37,367 nucleotides of DNA from Holosporales bacterium (lineage in GTDB: Bacteria > Pseudomonadota > Alphaproteobacteria > BNTO01): the NCBI GenBank assembly GCA_031279185.1, contig JAITIY010000015.1, positions 1 to 37,367 of the forward strand. Reading direction: 5' to 3'. Within the stretch, counting starts at the first letter, position 1, and every line of letters begins with the position of its first letter. This document shows positions 9,141 to 18,021 of this stretch, one piece after another. Under the pieces are notes generated by a model. That model saw only the letters and a list, made by a program, of their open reading frames with translations, was not told the DNA's origin and searched no databases. A program made the translations under genes and the position numbers.

Positions 9141-12100
9141 TTAGTGGTATTCAAATGGAATAAAACTAGCAGAATCAAACAGCAAGAAATATGCCTTCAC
9201 TTTTTTAGTTGGGAATATCTTCGCTACTATTTCACAATAATTTGTTAATTGCTGTTCGTATTGTAGTGGAATTTCTGTATAGTTCAATATTCCTGTTTTT
9301 AACTCAATAATAATTGCGCTATCTTCGCTAATGTAAAGATAGTCAACACGAAAAGTTTGCCCATCATTTTGTATAGAAACTTCTGGTCTCCCGTTTTTTA
9401 TATAAAAAAATTCCTTTTGATTTACTATTTGCACAACATTCTCTGCTAACGTAGACATAAATGACCATTTCGCATGTGTTGATATTAATTTTTTTAAAAA
9501 AATTAAAACTTCTGTTCGCTCCATTTTCGCAATTTTTTGAACAAAATCATGAATAAGTATTCCTAGCTGTGCTTCTTCGCTTTTATGTGACAGTTCATAT
9601 TGTTCAATTTTTGGAACAAAAAACGTTGATTGTTCTTGTGAATGATATAATTCACTGTTTTGAATGTATGTATCAAACTTTACTCGCAACACTTCGTGAT
9701 CATTTAATGAAATCGATTCAACATCTTGCTTGTGCAAAACATCTTCATATTTCCCTACAAAACATGACTCATTCATCGCTTCGAATATCATTTTGTGCCA
9801 TGAGTTATCCTTGTTACGACCAATAGAAATTAATCCATCTTGTGCTCGCGTCATTGCTACGTAAAGTAAACGTTGGTTTTCTTCTACTAATTTATCAAGT
9901 ACGAAACTGCGAATGTTTTTAGCATTTGTGAGTGAAACTGGTGGAAGCAACATAACACCTTTTGCAAAAAATGAACTGAATTCTAAGTCATATTTTTCTT
10001 CGCTTTTATCTTCAAACCAAACCCATTTTTCCTTTTGAATAGATACAACTGAATCATCAACAAGAATTACAATTGGAGCTTGCAAGCCCTTTGCCCCATG
10101 AATTGTCATAAGCCTTACTTCACAATCCTTTTGTTGCATTTTAAATGTACTGTTTTGTAAAAATTTGCTGAACTCAACTAAATTTGGTGAATTTTTTTCA
10201 AGAAATACACAAACTTTTTCTAAAAAAACATCAAAATGCGATGTGTCATAAAACTTACTAAAATACGGTTTTACGTGCGTTAACGCACGGTGAAAGAATA
10301 TATAAAAATCTGCGCTTGTTTTTATTCTATTTGATTCCTCAATATAAGGCAAAAGTGTACTTTTAATTATAGAGCATAAATCTCCGTTTGCTATTTTTAA
10401 ACGTTCATTCACAACGTCATCACTCAAAATTATTGTCCACAAAAAACTCGTTCTTTTGTGGCACAGTAAAAACAATTGCTCTTCAGTTAAAGCATTATCT
10501 TGTAAAAATGGACTTTTCAATAAACATGCCAGATTGTAGTCATCTAAAGGATTTGACAAAAATTGCACGAAAGCACATAAATCCATCCAAACAAGATTTC
10601 TAGAAATTGGCAATGTGCATTGTATACTTTTTGATAGTAACTTTAATCCAATTGCACGTAAACTCGTACGACGCTTTGTGAGAATAAGGATATCGCTAGG
10701 TGTTATTATTCTGTTAACACAATTGCAAAAAATTTTGCGCTGAAGTAACTCAGAAACACACACCACTACAGCGTCAAATATATCGTTCTCACTATTCGTG
10801 TCGTTTGTAGAAACATCACCATTTGTTTCACCAACAGTAATAATTTGTACAAATCCAGAAATGTTACGAGCTGGAACGTGGCAACTGTAATTATCAACCA
10901 TTCCTTTCGAGAATTTTTGGAATACAGTATCAACGACATGTAATATTACTTGTGCAGTTCTGTAAGATTTAGTCAATTCGATAATTTGAAAAATTCCGCC
11001 ATTATTCTCAATTAATTTTTTGAATACTACCTGTAACGTACGAAATAACCATGGTTTAGCACCTTGAAATCCATAAATTGACTGTTTAATATCTCCAACA
11101 ACAAATAGTGTGTGTTGTGGTGTGTTAAAGAATAAATTAACAAGCTGTAAAGTAACTTGCCATTGTTGTGGGCTAATATCTTGTGCTTCATCAATAAAAA
11201 TATGTTTAATACCAAGCGAAATATTCCTTTTCAAAATTTCATCAGTAGATGCTTTTTCTAATATATTGTTCGTAGTCATTATTAAATCGTCAAAGTCATA
11301 CTGGTTATTTTCTGCTTTTATTTGTTGATACTTCTGAAATATATAATTGGCAATACTAATGAATGCTTGTGTTTTTGATATAAATGCTTGTGTTTTTTGA
11401 TTAGTAAGATCTAAAAAAAAGTTTTGTGCCTGTTCGTACATTTGTTCGTAAAGCTGATGTGATACTGGCAATCCTTGTAATTTTTTCCTTAATGTATTTG
11501 TTGTTGTTAGGAACGCTTTTTCATAATCTTTGTTCAAAATATTCCGAATAGTTTTGTTGTCTGGAAATAAAGTATCAAGAAACATAGCCAGTTCTTGAGT
11601 TTTATCTTCATCAAAGTAGTTAGACGTTCCGTTAAAAGACAGTGTATTTTTTAGAAATGTGTTAAATTTCTCGTAGTCATATGTTTTCAAAAATTTAGAA
11701 AAATCATAACGTTTCGATAACAAAGCAAAAAGATTGTCGTTAATTTGGTCAAACGTTAAGTATTGTAACAAAATTTGAAAATTTTCAGCTGCACTGTTGT
11801 TGTAAAAATCATTGTCATTATCGTCTTCTGTAATGCATGTTTCTTGTACATGCATCAAGACATTTTGTGCTTCAATTTGATCAATAACAGATATTTCTCC
11901 ATAAATCTCAACATAAACAGAAAACTTCGCAATAAAATCTTTACAAAAGCTATGTATTGTTTGGATTCGCAAGGCATTTATATCTTTGATAAAATCTAAA
12001 TATAAAGATTTACTACGCTCTATTTCTGTTTGCGTAGGACTACGATGTAAAAGTTCGCTAAGCAAACCTTCAACATCATCTGATTCATACAAACTCAATA

Positions 12101-12320
12101 ATTTCTGTCGAAGTCTCAGCTTCATTTCCGTAGCAGCGATTGTTGTATACGTAAAACACAAAATTGATGAAAACGGTACGCCATCTATTAATAATCTCAA
12201 CAGCCTATCGATTAACACTTTTGTTTTTCCTGAACCAGCTGACGCTGTAACCCAGCTACTTTTACAAGGATCTGATGCTAAAAACTGATTCATAATAGCG
12301 TTTACCTGATATACAATCAC
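9141..12320 (-). CDS. addA: double-strand break repair helicase-nuclease AddA
   Basis: A 1059-residue UvrD-type superfamily 1 helicase with a C-terminal RecB-like nuclease domain. Walker A is TASAGSGKTKVL near residue 27 and the DEAQDISPQQW Walker B is about one third in. MTIHGAKGLQAP and YVAMTRAQDGL are the later helicase motifs. Near the end VDYLYI, IIIELKTG and YEQQLTNY give the D, E-x-K and Q-x3-Y elements of the PD-(D/E)XK fold, so the nuclease looks intact. The GTG start at 12320 follows the lolA stop by four bases, and ATG 12293 is an alternative. Its usual partner addB is not next to it. It is slightly shorter than typical alphaproteobacterial AddA. Confidence 0.9.
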   Translation of the reverse strand: MIVYQVNAIMNQFLASDPCKSSWVTASAGSGKTKVLIDRLLRLLIDGVPFSSILCFTYTTIAATEMKLRLRQKLLSLYESDDVEGLLSELLHRSPTQTEIERSKSLYLDFIKDINALRIQTIHSFCKDFIAKFSVYVEIYGEISVIDQIEAQNVLMHVQETCITEDDNDNDFYNNSAAENFQILLQYLTFDQINDNLFALLSKRYDFSKFLKTYDYEKFNTFLKNTLSFNGTSNYFDEDKTQELAMFLDTLFPDNKTIRNILNKDYEKAFLTTTNTLRKKLQGLPVSHQLYEQMYEQAQNFFLDLTNQKTQAFISKTQAFISIANYIFQKYQQIKAENNQYDFDDLIMTTNNILEKASTDEILKRNISLGIKHIFIDEAQDISPQQWQVTLQLVNLFFNTPQHTLFVVGDIKQSIYGFQGAKPWLFRTLQVVFKKLIENNGGIFQIIELTKSYRTAQVILHVVDTVFQKFSKGMVDNYSCHVPARNISGFVQIITVGETNGDVSTNDTNSENDIFDAVVVCVSELLQRKIFCNCVNRIITPSDILILTKRRTSLRAIGLKLLSKSIQCTLPISRNLVWMDLCAFVQFLSNPLDDYNLACLLKSPFLQDNALTEEQLFLLCHKRTSFLWTIILSDDVVNERLKIANGDLCSIIKSTLLPYIEESNRIKTSADFYIFFHRALTHVKPYFSKFYDTSHFDVFLEKVCVFLEKNSPNLVEFSKFLQNSTFKMQQKDCEVRLMTIHGAKGLQAPIVILVDDSVVSIQKEKWVWFEDKSEEKYDLEFSSFFAKGVMLLPPVSLTNAKNIRSFVLDKLVEENQRLLYVAMTRAQDGLISIGRNKDNSWHKMIFEAMNESCFVGKYEDVLHKQDVESISLNDHEVLRVKFDTYIQNSELYHSQEQSTFFVPKIEQYELSHKSEEAQLGILIHDFVQKIAKMERTEVLIFLKKLISTHAKWSFMSTLAENVVQIVNQKEFFYIKNGRPEVSIQNDGQTFRVDYLYISEDSAIIIELKTGILNYTEIPLQYEQQLTNYCEIVAKIFPTKKVKAYFLLFDSASFIPFEYH

Positions 12321-12324
12321 TGCT

Positions 12325-12993
12325 TCATTTACATACCGCAGGTAAGTCGAATGTATCTTTTGGAAATGAGTTAGAATTATTCACTTCTAACGATTTTTGA
12401 TCAAATATTACATTAGTAACACGTCTTTGCTCATCTTTAATACTCCACCCTGCCAAACATTTTATATTGGTGTTTGTGTATAGATGAAACATTAGTACAA
12501 TTTCTGTAGCTCCTATTGTTTTTAAGGTTATATAAATTGTGTGTGAGTCTTCGTCACAATGAACAACGTAAGAATGAAAGTTCTTCTCTACATTGAATTG
12601 TTTTGAAAAAATAGACGTAATTGGAATATAGTCCATAGAATATCTAGATACTGACTTTTTATTAGTATCTATAACAATAATAACGCCATTTTTCACAAAG
12701 AGCAGTAGATCAGGTAGGCAAATTTTAACGTTCACTGAATCAATATTAGTGTAATAAAGTTTCCCGTTAGACATTTGTAATTTACGTTTATAAACAACAG
12801 CTTGCGTAAAATCACATGATAACATTGATATATTGTTCATGTATTGTTCTATTTTACAAACAAATTCTCGCTGTTTTTCTTTCGGAACAGTAGCAAGCTT
12901 ATCTACGTTTGGAAAATTTATTGTTTTTGTGATTTGTGATTCACAAAAAAGAAATTGTTGAAAACAGAAGATACAAATAAGTATAAATAACAT
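12325..12993 (-). CDS. lolA: LolA-like outer-membrane lipoprotein carrier
   Basis: A 222-residue protein with a hydrophobic N-terminal signal segment ending near residue 20. A diverged LolA domain follows: IEQYMNNISMLSCDFTQAV, then SNGKLYYTNIDSVNVKICLPDLLLFVKNGVI-type strands, and LAGWSIKDEQRRVTNV near the C terminus, which matches the family GW.v.D.qg..T.v pattern. LolA carries lipoproteins across the periplasm. It is tightly linked to addA. The assignment rests on motif order and not on strong identity. Confidence 0.7.
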   Translation of the reverse strand: MLFILICIFCFQQFLFCESQITKTINFPNVDKLATVPKEKQREFVCKIEQYMNNISMLSCDFTQAVVYKRKLQMSNGKLYYTNIDSVNVKICLPDLLLFVKNGVIIVIDTNKKSVSRYSMDYIPITSIFSKQFNVEKNFHSYVVHCDEDSHTIYITLKTIGATEIVLMFHLYTNTNIKCLAGWSIKDEQRRVTNVIFDQKSLEVNNSNSFPKDTFDLPAVCK

Positions 12994-13077
12994 AGGATGA
13001 CTACTAATAAAATCTACTATGCAAATGTTAACATAGCAGTACGCAAGATTATAATGTCACTGTGCTTTTTGAGTGCA

Positions 13078-13101
13078 ATTTAATGTTTATACACATTAAA
13101 T
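13078..13101. repeat. perfect inverted repeat in the lolA-accA divergent spacer
   Basis: ATTTAATGT (13078-13086) and ACATTAAAT (13093-13101) are perfect 9-base arms with a 6-base centre. The element sits between two divergent genes and lacks a T-run, so it looks more like an operator than a terminator. No known regulator motif is recognised. Confidence 0.5.
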
Positions 13102-13178
13102 GTTTCGTTTCGCTACTTCTTGCACAGTTTATTGAAAATTTGAGAGAATACATAGCGATGTTTGTAGTTTAAATCATT

Positions 13179-14123
13179 ATGAGATTTTTAGAATTTGAGA
13201 AATCTATTGCTGAATTAGAATCAAAGATTGATGGATTACGTCAACTATCCAGCACGAAAGAAATCAATATTTCTGCAGAAATTAATAAGTTACAGCATAA
13301 AGTGCAAAAAACTTTAGAAAAAATATATGCTTCACTTACACCTTGGCAGAAAGTTTTGGTTGCTCGTCATGAGGATCGTCCTCAATTTCTTGATTACTTG
13401 CACGCAATGTCACACGATTTTGAATTCCTTACTGGAGATAGGTTATTCGCAGACGATTTTGCAATTTTGGGGGGCATTGGTCATTTTAATGAAAGATCTG
13501 TACTTATTATAGGTCAACAAAAAGGGAATGACACAGAATCACGAATAAAGCACAATTTTGGAATGGCTAAACCTGAAGGTTACAGAAAAGCAAAAAGACT
13601 AATAGAGCTAGCAGATAAATTTCGCATGCCTATTATCAGTTTTGTTGATACAAGTGGAGCATATCCAGGGATTGATTCAGAAGAGCGTGGACAAGCTCAG
13701 GCAATTGCTTCATGTATTCAAGCATGCGTAAAGGCCAATGTTCCAATTATAAGTATTGTAATAGGCGAAGGTGGTTCAGGTGGTGCAATTGCGATAGCTA
13801 CGGCAAACAGAGTTCTAATGCTAGAGCATTCGTTTTATTCTGTGATATCTCCAGAGGGATGCGCTTCTATTTTATGGAAAACAGCATCAGCAAACGAAGC
13901 TGCAGCTATGGCACAAAAATTAACTGCGCAAGATTTGCTAGAACTTGGTGTAATCGATAAAATTATCCCAGAACCTACTGGAGGAGCACATAGGAATAAA
14001 AATTTAATGATACAAAATGTTCTAGTTGAAATATGCAAAGAATTAAATGCGTTAGATGTTGTTACAAATGTTAGAGAAGAACGAATACACAAATTCATGC
14101 AAATAAATGCGAGATATAGTTAA
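13179..14123 (+). CDS. accA: acetyl-CoA carboxylase carboxyltransferase subunit alpha
   Basis: The alpha half of the carboxyltransferase that transfers CO2 from biotin to acetyl-CoA, the first committed step of fatty acid synthesis. The 314 residues have the family start (FLEFEKSIAELESKI), then LTPWQKVLVARHEDRPQFLDY, FVDTSGAYPGIDSEERGQA and VIGEGGSGGAIAIA, and SPEGCASILWK near the end. It is the only + strand gene between cca and the proposed origin. It is convergent with tatD across only six bases. The partner subunit AccD and the biotin proteins must be elsewhere. Confidence 0.97.
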   Translation: MRFLEFEKSIAELESKIDGLRQLSSTKEINISAEINKLQHKVQKTLEKIYASLTPWQKVLVARHEDRPQFLDYLHAMSHDFEFLTGDRLFADDFAILGGIGHFNERSVLIIGQQKGNDTESRIKHNFGMAKPEGYRKAKRLIELADKFRMPIISFVDTSGAYPGIDSEERGQAQAIASCIQACVKANVPIISIVIGEGGSGGAIAIATANRVLMLEHSFYSVISPEGCASILWKTASANEAAAMAQKLTAQDLLELGVIDKIIPEPTGGAHRNKNLMIQNVLVEICKELNALDVVTNVREERIHKFMQINARYS

Positions 14124-14129
14124 TTTGCA

Positions 14130-14906
14130 TTATATATTAAAACAATTCATAAAATTTTTTGTCGTTTTGTTATAAATATACGTAGGATCAACATTTCGCA
14201 ACTCAGAAATTTTATCAGCAACAAACTTAACGTACGCTGGTTCATTGCGCTTTCCACGATAAGGAACTGGAGCCAAGTATGGTGAATCTGTTTCAACAAG
14301 CAATCTATCAATTGGAACGAATTTTGCAACTTCGTGAACGGTATGTGCGTTTTTAAATGTAACAACACCAGACAAAGATATCATATAACCTAGGTCCAAT
14401 ACTTCACGTGCGAAACACACGTCTTCTCCAAAACAATGAAAAACACCAAAAGATTTTTGGAAAGACCTTACGACATCAAGCGTATCAGAAATAGCATTTC
14501 GTGTGTGTATGCAAACAGGAACATTATTACATGTAGCTAAATTTAATTGATACTCAAACACTTTTTGCTGTTGTTTTTTATTTTCATCGCTTATATCGCT
14601 TCTGTAATCTAATCCAATTTCACCAACACCAACAACAAACTTATTTTTAATGTTTAAAAATGCTCTGTCTAAATCTTCGAAACTTACGTTAAAAGCGTAA
14701 TCCGGATGCACACCTATCGTTGCGTACACATATTGCGGAAACCGATCACAAATTGTAGCTATTTTTTTAAAATCATTTATTTGCGTACTAATAGTTAGAA
14801 GTTTTGCTATTCCAAATTTTCTTGCTCTTTCCACAACATCATCAACATCATCAAAACAATCAAGATGACAGTGCGAATCTACAACACAACTCATATCACG
14901 TAACAT
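14130..14906 (-). CDS. tatD: TatD-family metal-dependent DNase
   Basis: A 258-residue TIM-barrel hydrolase of the TatD family, with 3'-5' exonuclease or related DNA repair activity known in relatives. Metal-site residues are visible: DSHCHLD at the N terminus, GVGEIGLDY, CIHTRNA, HCFG and ETDSPYLAP. ATG 14906 gives a four-residue extension over ATG 14894, which starts MSCVVDSHCHLD; the shorter start may be the real one. The 3' end nearly meets that of accA. Confidence 0.92.
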   Translation of the reverse strand: MLRDMSCVVDSHCHLDCFDDVDDVVERARKFGIAKLLTISTQINDFKKIATICDRFPQYVYATIGVHPDYAFNVSFEDLDRAFLNIKNKFVVGVGEIGLDYRSDISDENKKQQQKVFEYQLNLATCNNVPVCIHTRNAISDTLDVVRSFQKSFGVFHCFGEDVCFAREVLDLGYMISLSGVVTFKNAHTVHEVAKFVPIDRLLVETDSPYLAPVPYRGKRNEPAYVKFVADKISELRNVDPTYIYNKTTKNFMNCFNI

Positions 14907-14951
14907 TATTGCTCACAAAACGACATTTACACACTTCGTAAAAACTAACAA

Positions 14952-15968
14952 TTACACAATCATTCCATACTCAACAAGCTTTTCAGCAATCTGTATTGCG
15001 TTTAACGCTGCGCCTTTACGAAGATTATCAGCAACTACCCACATATTATACAAATTTTTTGCAAAACAATTTCGCAAACGACTAACAAACACTTCATCAC
15101 GACCAACAACATCCAACGGTGTGTAGAAATGAGAAAAATTATCTGACACAATAATACCAGGAAAATCACGCAAAGCATCAAAAAGCACTAAAAGTGGAAC
15201 ATCATCTTCTAGCTCAAATGAAACAGATTCGCTATGTCCACGTAACACAGGAACACGCACACATGTTGCTGAAATTGACATATTTGTATCAAGAATTTTT
15301 TGCGTCTCAACGATCATTTTCCATTCTTCTTTTGTATCTCCATTGTCTAAAAACGTATCTATCTGTGGAATTACATTATGCAATATTTGATGTTTGAAAT
15401 TACAAATAGTCAAATCTCCAGATTTTTGTTTATTTAATTCATCAACAGCGTACCTTCCAGCACCAGATACAGACTGATACGTAGACACAACAACTTTACG
15501 CACAGCAGAAACATTATGCATAGGTTTTAATGCCATAACCATTTGGATTGTAGAACAATTTGGATTTGCAATAATACGCTGTTTGGATTGTTTTATTTTG
15601 AATGCATTTATTTCCGGTACAACAAGTGGAACATCGTCGTTCATACGAAAATACGACGTATTATCAACAACAAAACACCCAAGTTCAGCAGCTTTTTTAG
15701 CATATATCGCAGATACTGCTGCACCTGATGAAAATAGTGCTATTTTGCATGATGAAAAATCGAACGTGCTTAGTTTTTGAATAATTAATTGACTATTTTC
15801 ATATTGTATTATTTTACCACATGATTTATCCGAGGCAATAACATAAATATTTTGTGATGATATGTGTTTTTCTTTTAATATATTTAAAAATTCTTGTCCA
15901 ACTAATCCTGTTGCTCCAACAATAACGATTTTTACATCAAACATTTTTAAAGACGATTCTTTGCTCAT
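14952..15968 (-). CDS. asd: aspartate-semialdehyde dehydrogenase
   Basis: It reduces aspartyl phosphate to aspartate semialdehyde, the branch point to diaminopimelate/lysine, threonine and methionine. The Rossmann motif VGATGLVGQEFL is near residue 17 and the catalytic Cys lies in NPNCSTIQ at about residue 138. TYQSVSGAG follows and RGHSESVSFELE carries the catalytic His region. The 338 residues are a normal length. ATG 15968 is used; ATG 15944 is also possible and neither has a clear Shine-Dalgarno sequence. Keeping asd fits the RodA evidence for cell-wall synthesis. Its start borders the proposed origin. Confidence 0.94.
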   Translation of the reverse strand: MSKESSLKMFDVKIVIVGATGLVGQEFLNILKEKHISSQNIYVIASDKSCGKIIQYENSQLIIQKLSTFDFSSCKIALFSSGAAVSAIYAKKAAELGCFVVDNTSYFRMNDDVPLVVPEINAFKIKQSKQRIIANPNCSTIQMVMALKPMHNVSAVRKVVVSTYQSVSGAGRYAVDELNKQKSGDLTICNFKHQILHNVIPQIDTFLDNGDTKEEWKMIVETQKILDTNMSISATCVRVPVLRGHSESVSFELEDDVPLLVLFDALRDFPGIIVSDNFSHFYTPLDVVGRDEVFVSRLRNCFAKNLYNMWVVADNLRKGAALNAIQIAEKLVEYGMIV

Positions 15969-16460
15969 TGGTACAACAAAATTAATAATATATATAATAA
16001 TATATTATTTTTGTTGTAGTTGTGTATGTGCATATGTGTATTGTCAATACATATGCACAAAGTTATTAACATAACAATCAATGTGTTAAGTTGTTTTTGT
16101 TGTTTGTTCACAGGTTGTTAATACTTATTTTTTTTGTTAATAACGTGTGCATAAATATTGTGTTTCTCACTGTATACACTGTTTTACGTGTTTAAACTCA
16201 GGTTCTTCATGGTTTATCCACATACATATCAACAACAATCAGAAACAATAAATCAAAAGATGTACTGTGTCTTGATGTGTGCCGCTGAGAACTTTTTGTT
16301 AAACGCAGTATGTTCTCTGTTTTGTTGTTTATTATATCTTAATTAGTATACTGAAATACGGATTGTAAGCGTTTCGTATGCGAAAAACTTTTGTAAATAA
16401 ACATTAAATATACTTTGAATTGTAGCATAAATTTTATGCAATTAACTTGTATAATGACAT
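15969..16460. other. candidate chromosomal replication origin (oriC)
   Basis: A gap of more than 600 bases without a credible gene. It starts with a 35-base tract of only A and T (15978-16012), suitable as an unwinding element, followed by DnaA-box-like 9-mers. The exact TTATCCACA is at 16214-16222, and TTATGCACA on the - strand at 16146-16154. TTATTAACA occurs at 16063-16071 (+) and 16135-16143 (-), and TTGTTCACA at 16104-16112. ATATGCACA versions occur at 16051-16059 (+) and 16027-16035 (-). Genes to the left run mainly on - and those to the right mainly on +, as expected when both replication arms run with transcription. dnaN is 11 kb away. The call is inference from the motif cluster. Confidence 0.6.
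16029..16057. repeat. imperfect palindrome inside the origin candidate
   Basis: TGCATATGTGTATTG (16029-16043) and CAATACATATGCA (16045-16057) are inverted copies apart from two extra bases in the left arm. It overlaps the weak DnaA-box-like sites at 16027-16035 and 16051-16059. Confidence 0.5.
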
Positions 16461-16476
16461 ACAATCTAGTATCATC

Positions 16477-16515
16477 TTGAAAAGTATAGAGATAAATAAT
16501 TCAGTAACTTTTCAA
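16477..16515. repeat. inverted repeat upstream of the solute-binding protein gene
   Basis: TTGAAAAGT (16477-16485) and ACTTTTCAA (16507-16515) are perfect 9-base inverted arms separated by 21 bases. They lie just upstream of a strong promoter at 16552-16581, so an operator is plausible. Confidence 0.5.
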
Positions 16516-16551
16516 ATGTAATATTAATGCAGTTTTTTAGCATTATTGGTA

Positions 16552-16581
16552 TTGACAAGTATTACATTAATCATGTATTAT
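16552..16581 (+). promoter_or_regulatory. sigma-70-type promoter of the solute-binding protein gene
   Basis: A perfect TTGACA at 16552-16557 is followed after 18 bases by TATTAT at 16576-16581. Transcription would begin near 16588. This favours ATG 16617 over the in-frame GTG at 16590 as the start of the gene. Confidence 0.75.
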
Positions 16582-16616
16582 ACCTTTAAGTGGTGTATAT
16601 TCGGGGTTATTGCCTC

Positions 16617-17375
16617 ATGGTTAGAGTGTTATTTCGTTCTATAAATACAGCTGTGTTCTGTGTTGTTTTGTGTATGCTGTCAGGATGCGGGCAAAAAGAG
16701 CCTCCGCTTGTTGTGTTAACAACTGGTGAAGTCGCCCCTTTTTCAATGAAAGATAAGAATGACAATCTTACTGGATTTGATATTGAATTAGTAAACCTAT
16801 TGGCTGAAACATTGGGGCGTGATGTAGAGTGGAAGTGTGTACGTTTTGATGACATAATCAAGCAAGTGCAGGCAAAACGGGCTGATATAGGAATTGGAGC
16901 TATCTCAATTACTGAAGATCGCGAGCAAAGTGTAAATTTTTCTCCAGCATATCATATTGGTGGGTTTGCATTGCTAATGCTTGAAGGGACGTCAGATAAT
17001 CTGGAAGATTTAATTAGCAAAAAGTTTGGTGTTCGTCAAGGAACTTGGCAAGAAAAGGCTATCAAAACAGCTTGGGCAGATAAACCTAATTTGTTTGTTC
17101 AAAGTTTTGGATCGCAATCCACAGAAGATATCCTTGCTAAACTTCGGTCTGGTGAGTTGGTTGCCTTCGTTTTGGATGCAGATGAAGCCAAACATATTGT
17201 GGACAATAATAATGGGCTGAAGATTGTACCGTTGGATATTGGTGTACTTGGTATGGGAATCGTCACTGCGAAAGGTTCTATTTACTCGTCTCAGGTAGCT
17301 GATTTCTTCGAAAAACATGTCGAGCAAGTTAGAAAACTTGAGACAAAGTGGTTTTCTGCCGCATCTAATAAGTAA
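16617..17375 (+). CDS. amino-acid ABC transporter substrate-binding lipoprotein
   Basis: A family 3 solute-binding protein of about 252 residues. The N terminus is a lipoprotein signal with the lipobox LSGC, so the mature protein should be lipid-anchored. The family pattern APFSMKDKNDNLTGFDIEL is followed by RADIGIGAISITEDREQ, where the Arg/Asp-rich segment usually contacts the amino acid, and by FSPAYHIGG. No permease or ATPase gene is adjacent, so it must work with a transporter encoded elsewhere. The substrate is probably a polar amino acid but cannot be read from sequence alone. A longer form from GTG 16590 is unlikely given the promoter position. Confidence 0.85.
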   Translation: MVRVLFRSINTAVFCVVLCMLSGCGQKEPPLVVLTTGEVAPFSMKDKNDNLTGFDIELVNLLAETLGRDVEWKCVRFDDIIKQVQAKRADIGIGAISITEDREQSVNFSPAYHIGGFALLMLEGTSDNLEDLISKKFGVRQGTWQEKAIKTAWADKPNLFVQSFGSQSTEDILAKLRSGELVAFVLDADEAKHIVDNNNGLKIVPLDIGVLGMGIVTAKGSIYSSQVADFFEKHVEQVRKLETKWFSAASNK

Positions 17376-17401
17376 GCAAACGAGTAGTTGCTGAGAAAAC
17401 T

Positions 17402-17427
17402 AAAAAAAAGCCGCCTATTAGCGGCTT
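17402..17427 (-). terminator. hairpin with T-run on the - strand
   Basis: AAGCCGC (17408-17414) and GCGGCTT (17421-17427) form a 7-bp GC-rich stem with a 6-base loop. On the - strand it is followed by eight Ts (17409-17402). On the + strand the trailing sequence, TTCACTTT, is a poor U-tract. It may end the upstream + gene inefficiently and stop leftward transcription well. Confidence 0.7.
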
Positions 17428-17542
17428 CACTTTAGACAGTCATAGTCTTTGACGAAAAACACGATAAACGACGCCCTATTTACAAATAATTAATCTGTTA
17501 GTTATATTTTTAAATGACGAAGGTTTTAGGTAAACAATCATT

Positions 17543-18004
17543 ATGAGTCAAAACGATGAATCGCTGAATTCTGTCAGCATTCGTATAGGCGCGTTTATAC
17601 GATTTAGAAGACAGCAACTAGGCATGACTCAGCGAGATTTAGCTCATACATTAAACATTACTCCGCAACAAGTGCAAAAATACGAAGCAGGAATAAATGC
17701 ACTGCGTATCACTAGGCTTATACAATTTAGTAAGGCGCTAAAATGTCCTTTGGAAAATTTTTTGTTGATTTTTAGTAAAATCAATAAGCCAATGACAAAT
17801 AATTTATTGTGTGATAACGAATCTACGTTTGAATGGATGTTTGATAAACAAGAGTCAGTATTGTCTGAGGAGTATATATGCGAGATTGAGATATTTTTAG
17901 CGCAATTTTTGTCACTCAGAACTGAAATGCAGAAAAATATCATGCAATTAGTAAACGCATTGTCTTGCAAATGCGATGATAAAAACACACCACACGTATC
18001 TTAG
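17543..18004 (+). CDS. XRE-family helix-turn-helix regulator
   Basis: A 153-residue DNA-binding protein. Residues about 10-75 form a Cro/C1-type HTH: IGAFIRFRRQQLGMTQRDLA, then TPQQVQKYEAGINALRITRL with the recognition helix, and ALKCPLENFL. This is the common alphaproteobacterial form (GxRIRxRRxxxGMSQxxLA...TFQQVQKYExGxNR). The C-terminal half is not recognised and may mediate dimerisation or ligand sensing. Target genes are unknown. It is convergent with mutL. Confidence 0.85.
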   Translation: MSQNDESLNSVSIRIGAFIRFRRQQLGMTQRDLAHTLNITPQQVQKYEAGINALRITRLIQFSKALKCPLENFLLIFSKINKPMTNNLLCDNESTFEWMFDKQESVLSEEYICEIEIFLAQFLSLRTEMQKNIMQLVNALSCKCDDKNTPHVS

Positions 18005-18021
18005 CGAAACTTCCACAGAAA

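Noticed and set aside
16158-16346. 62-codon + strand frame inside the origin candidate
   Set aside because: It covers the exact DnaA box, has no ribosome-binding site and has a Cys/Leu/Phe-rich translation unlike a real protein.
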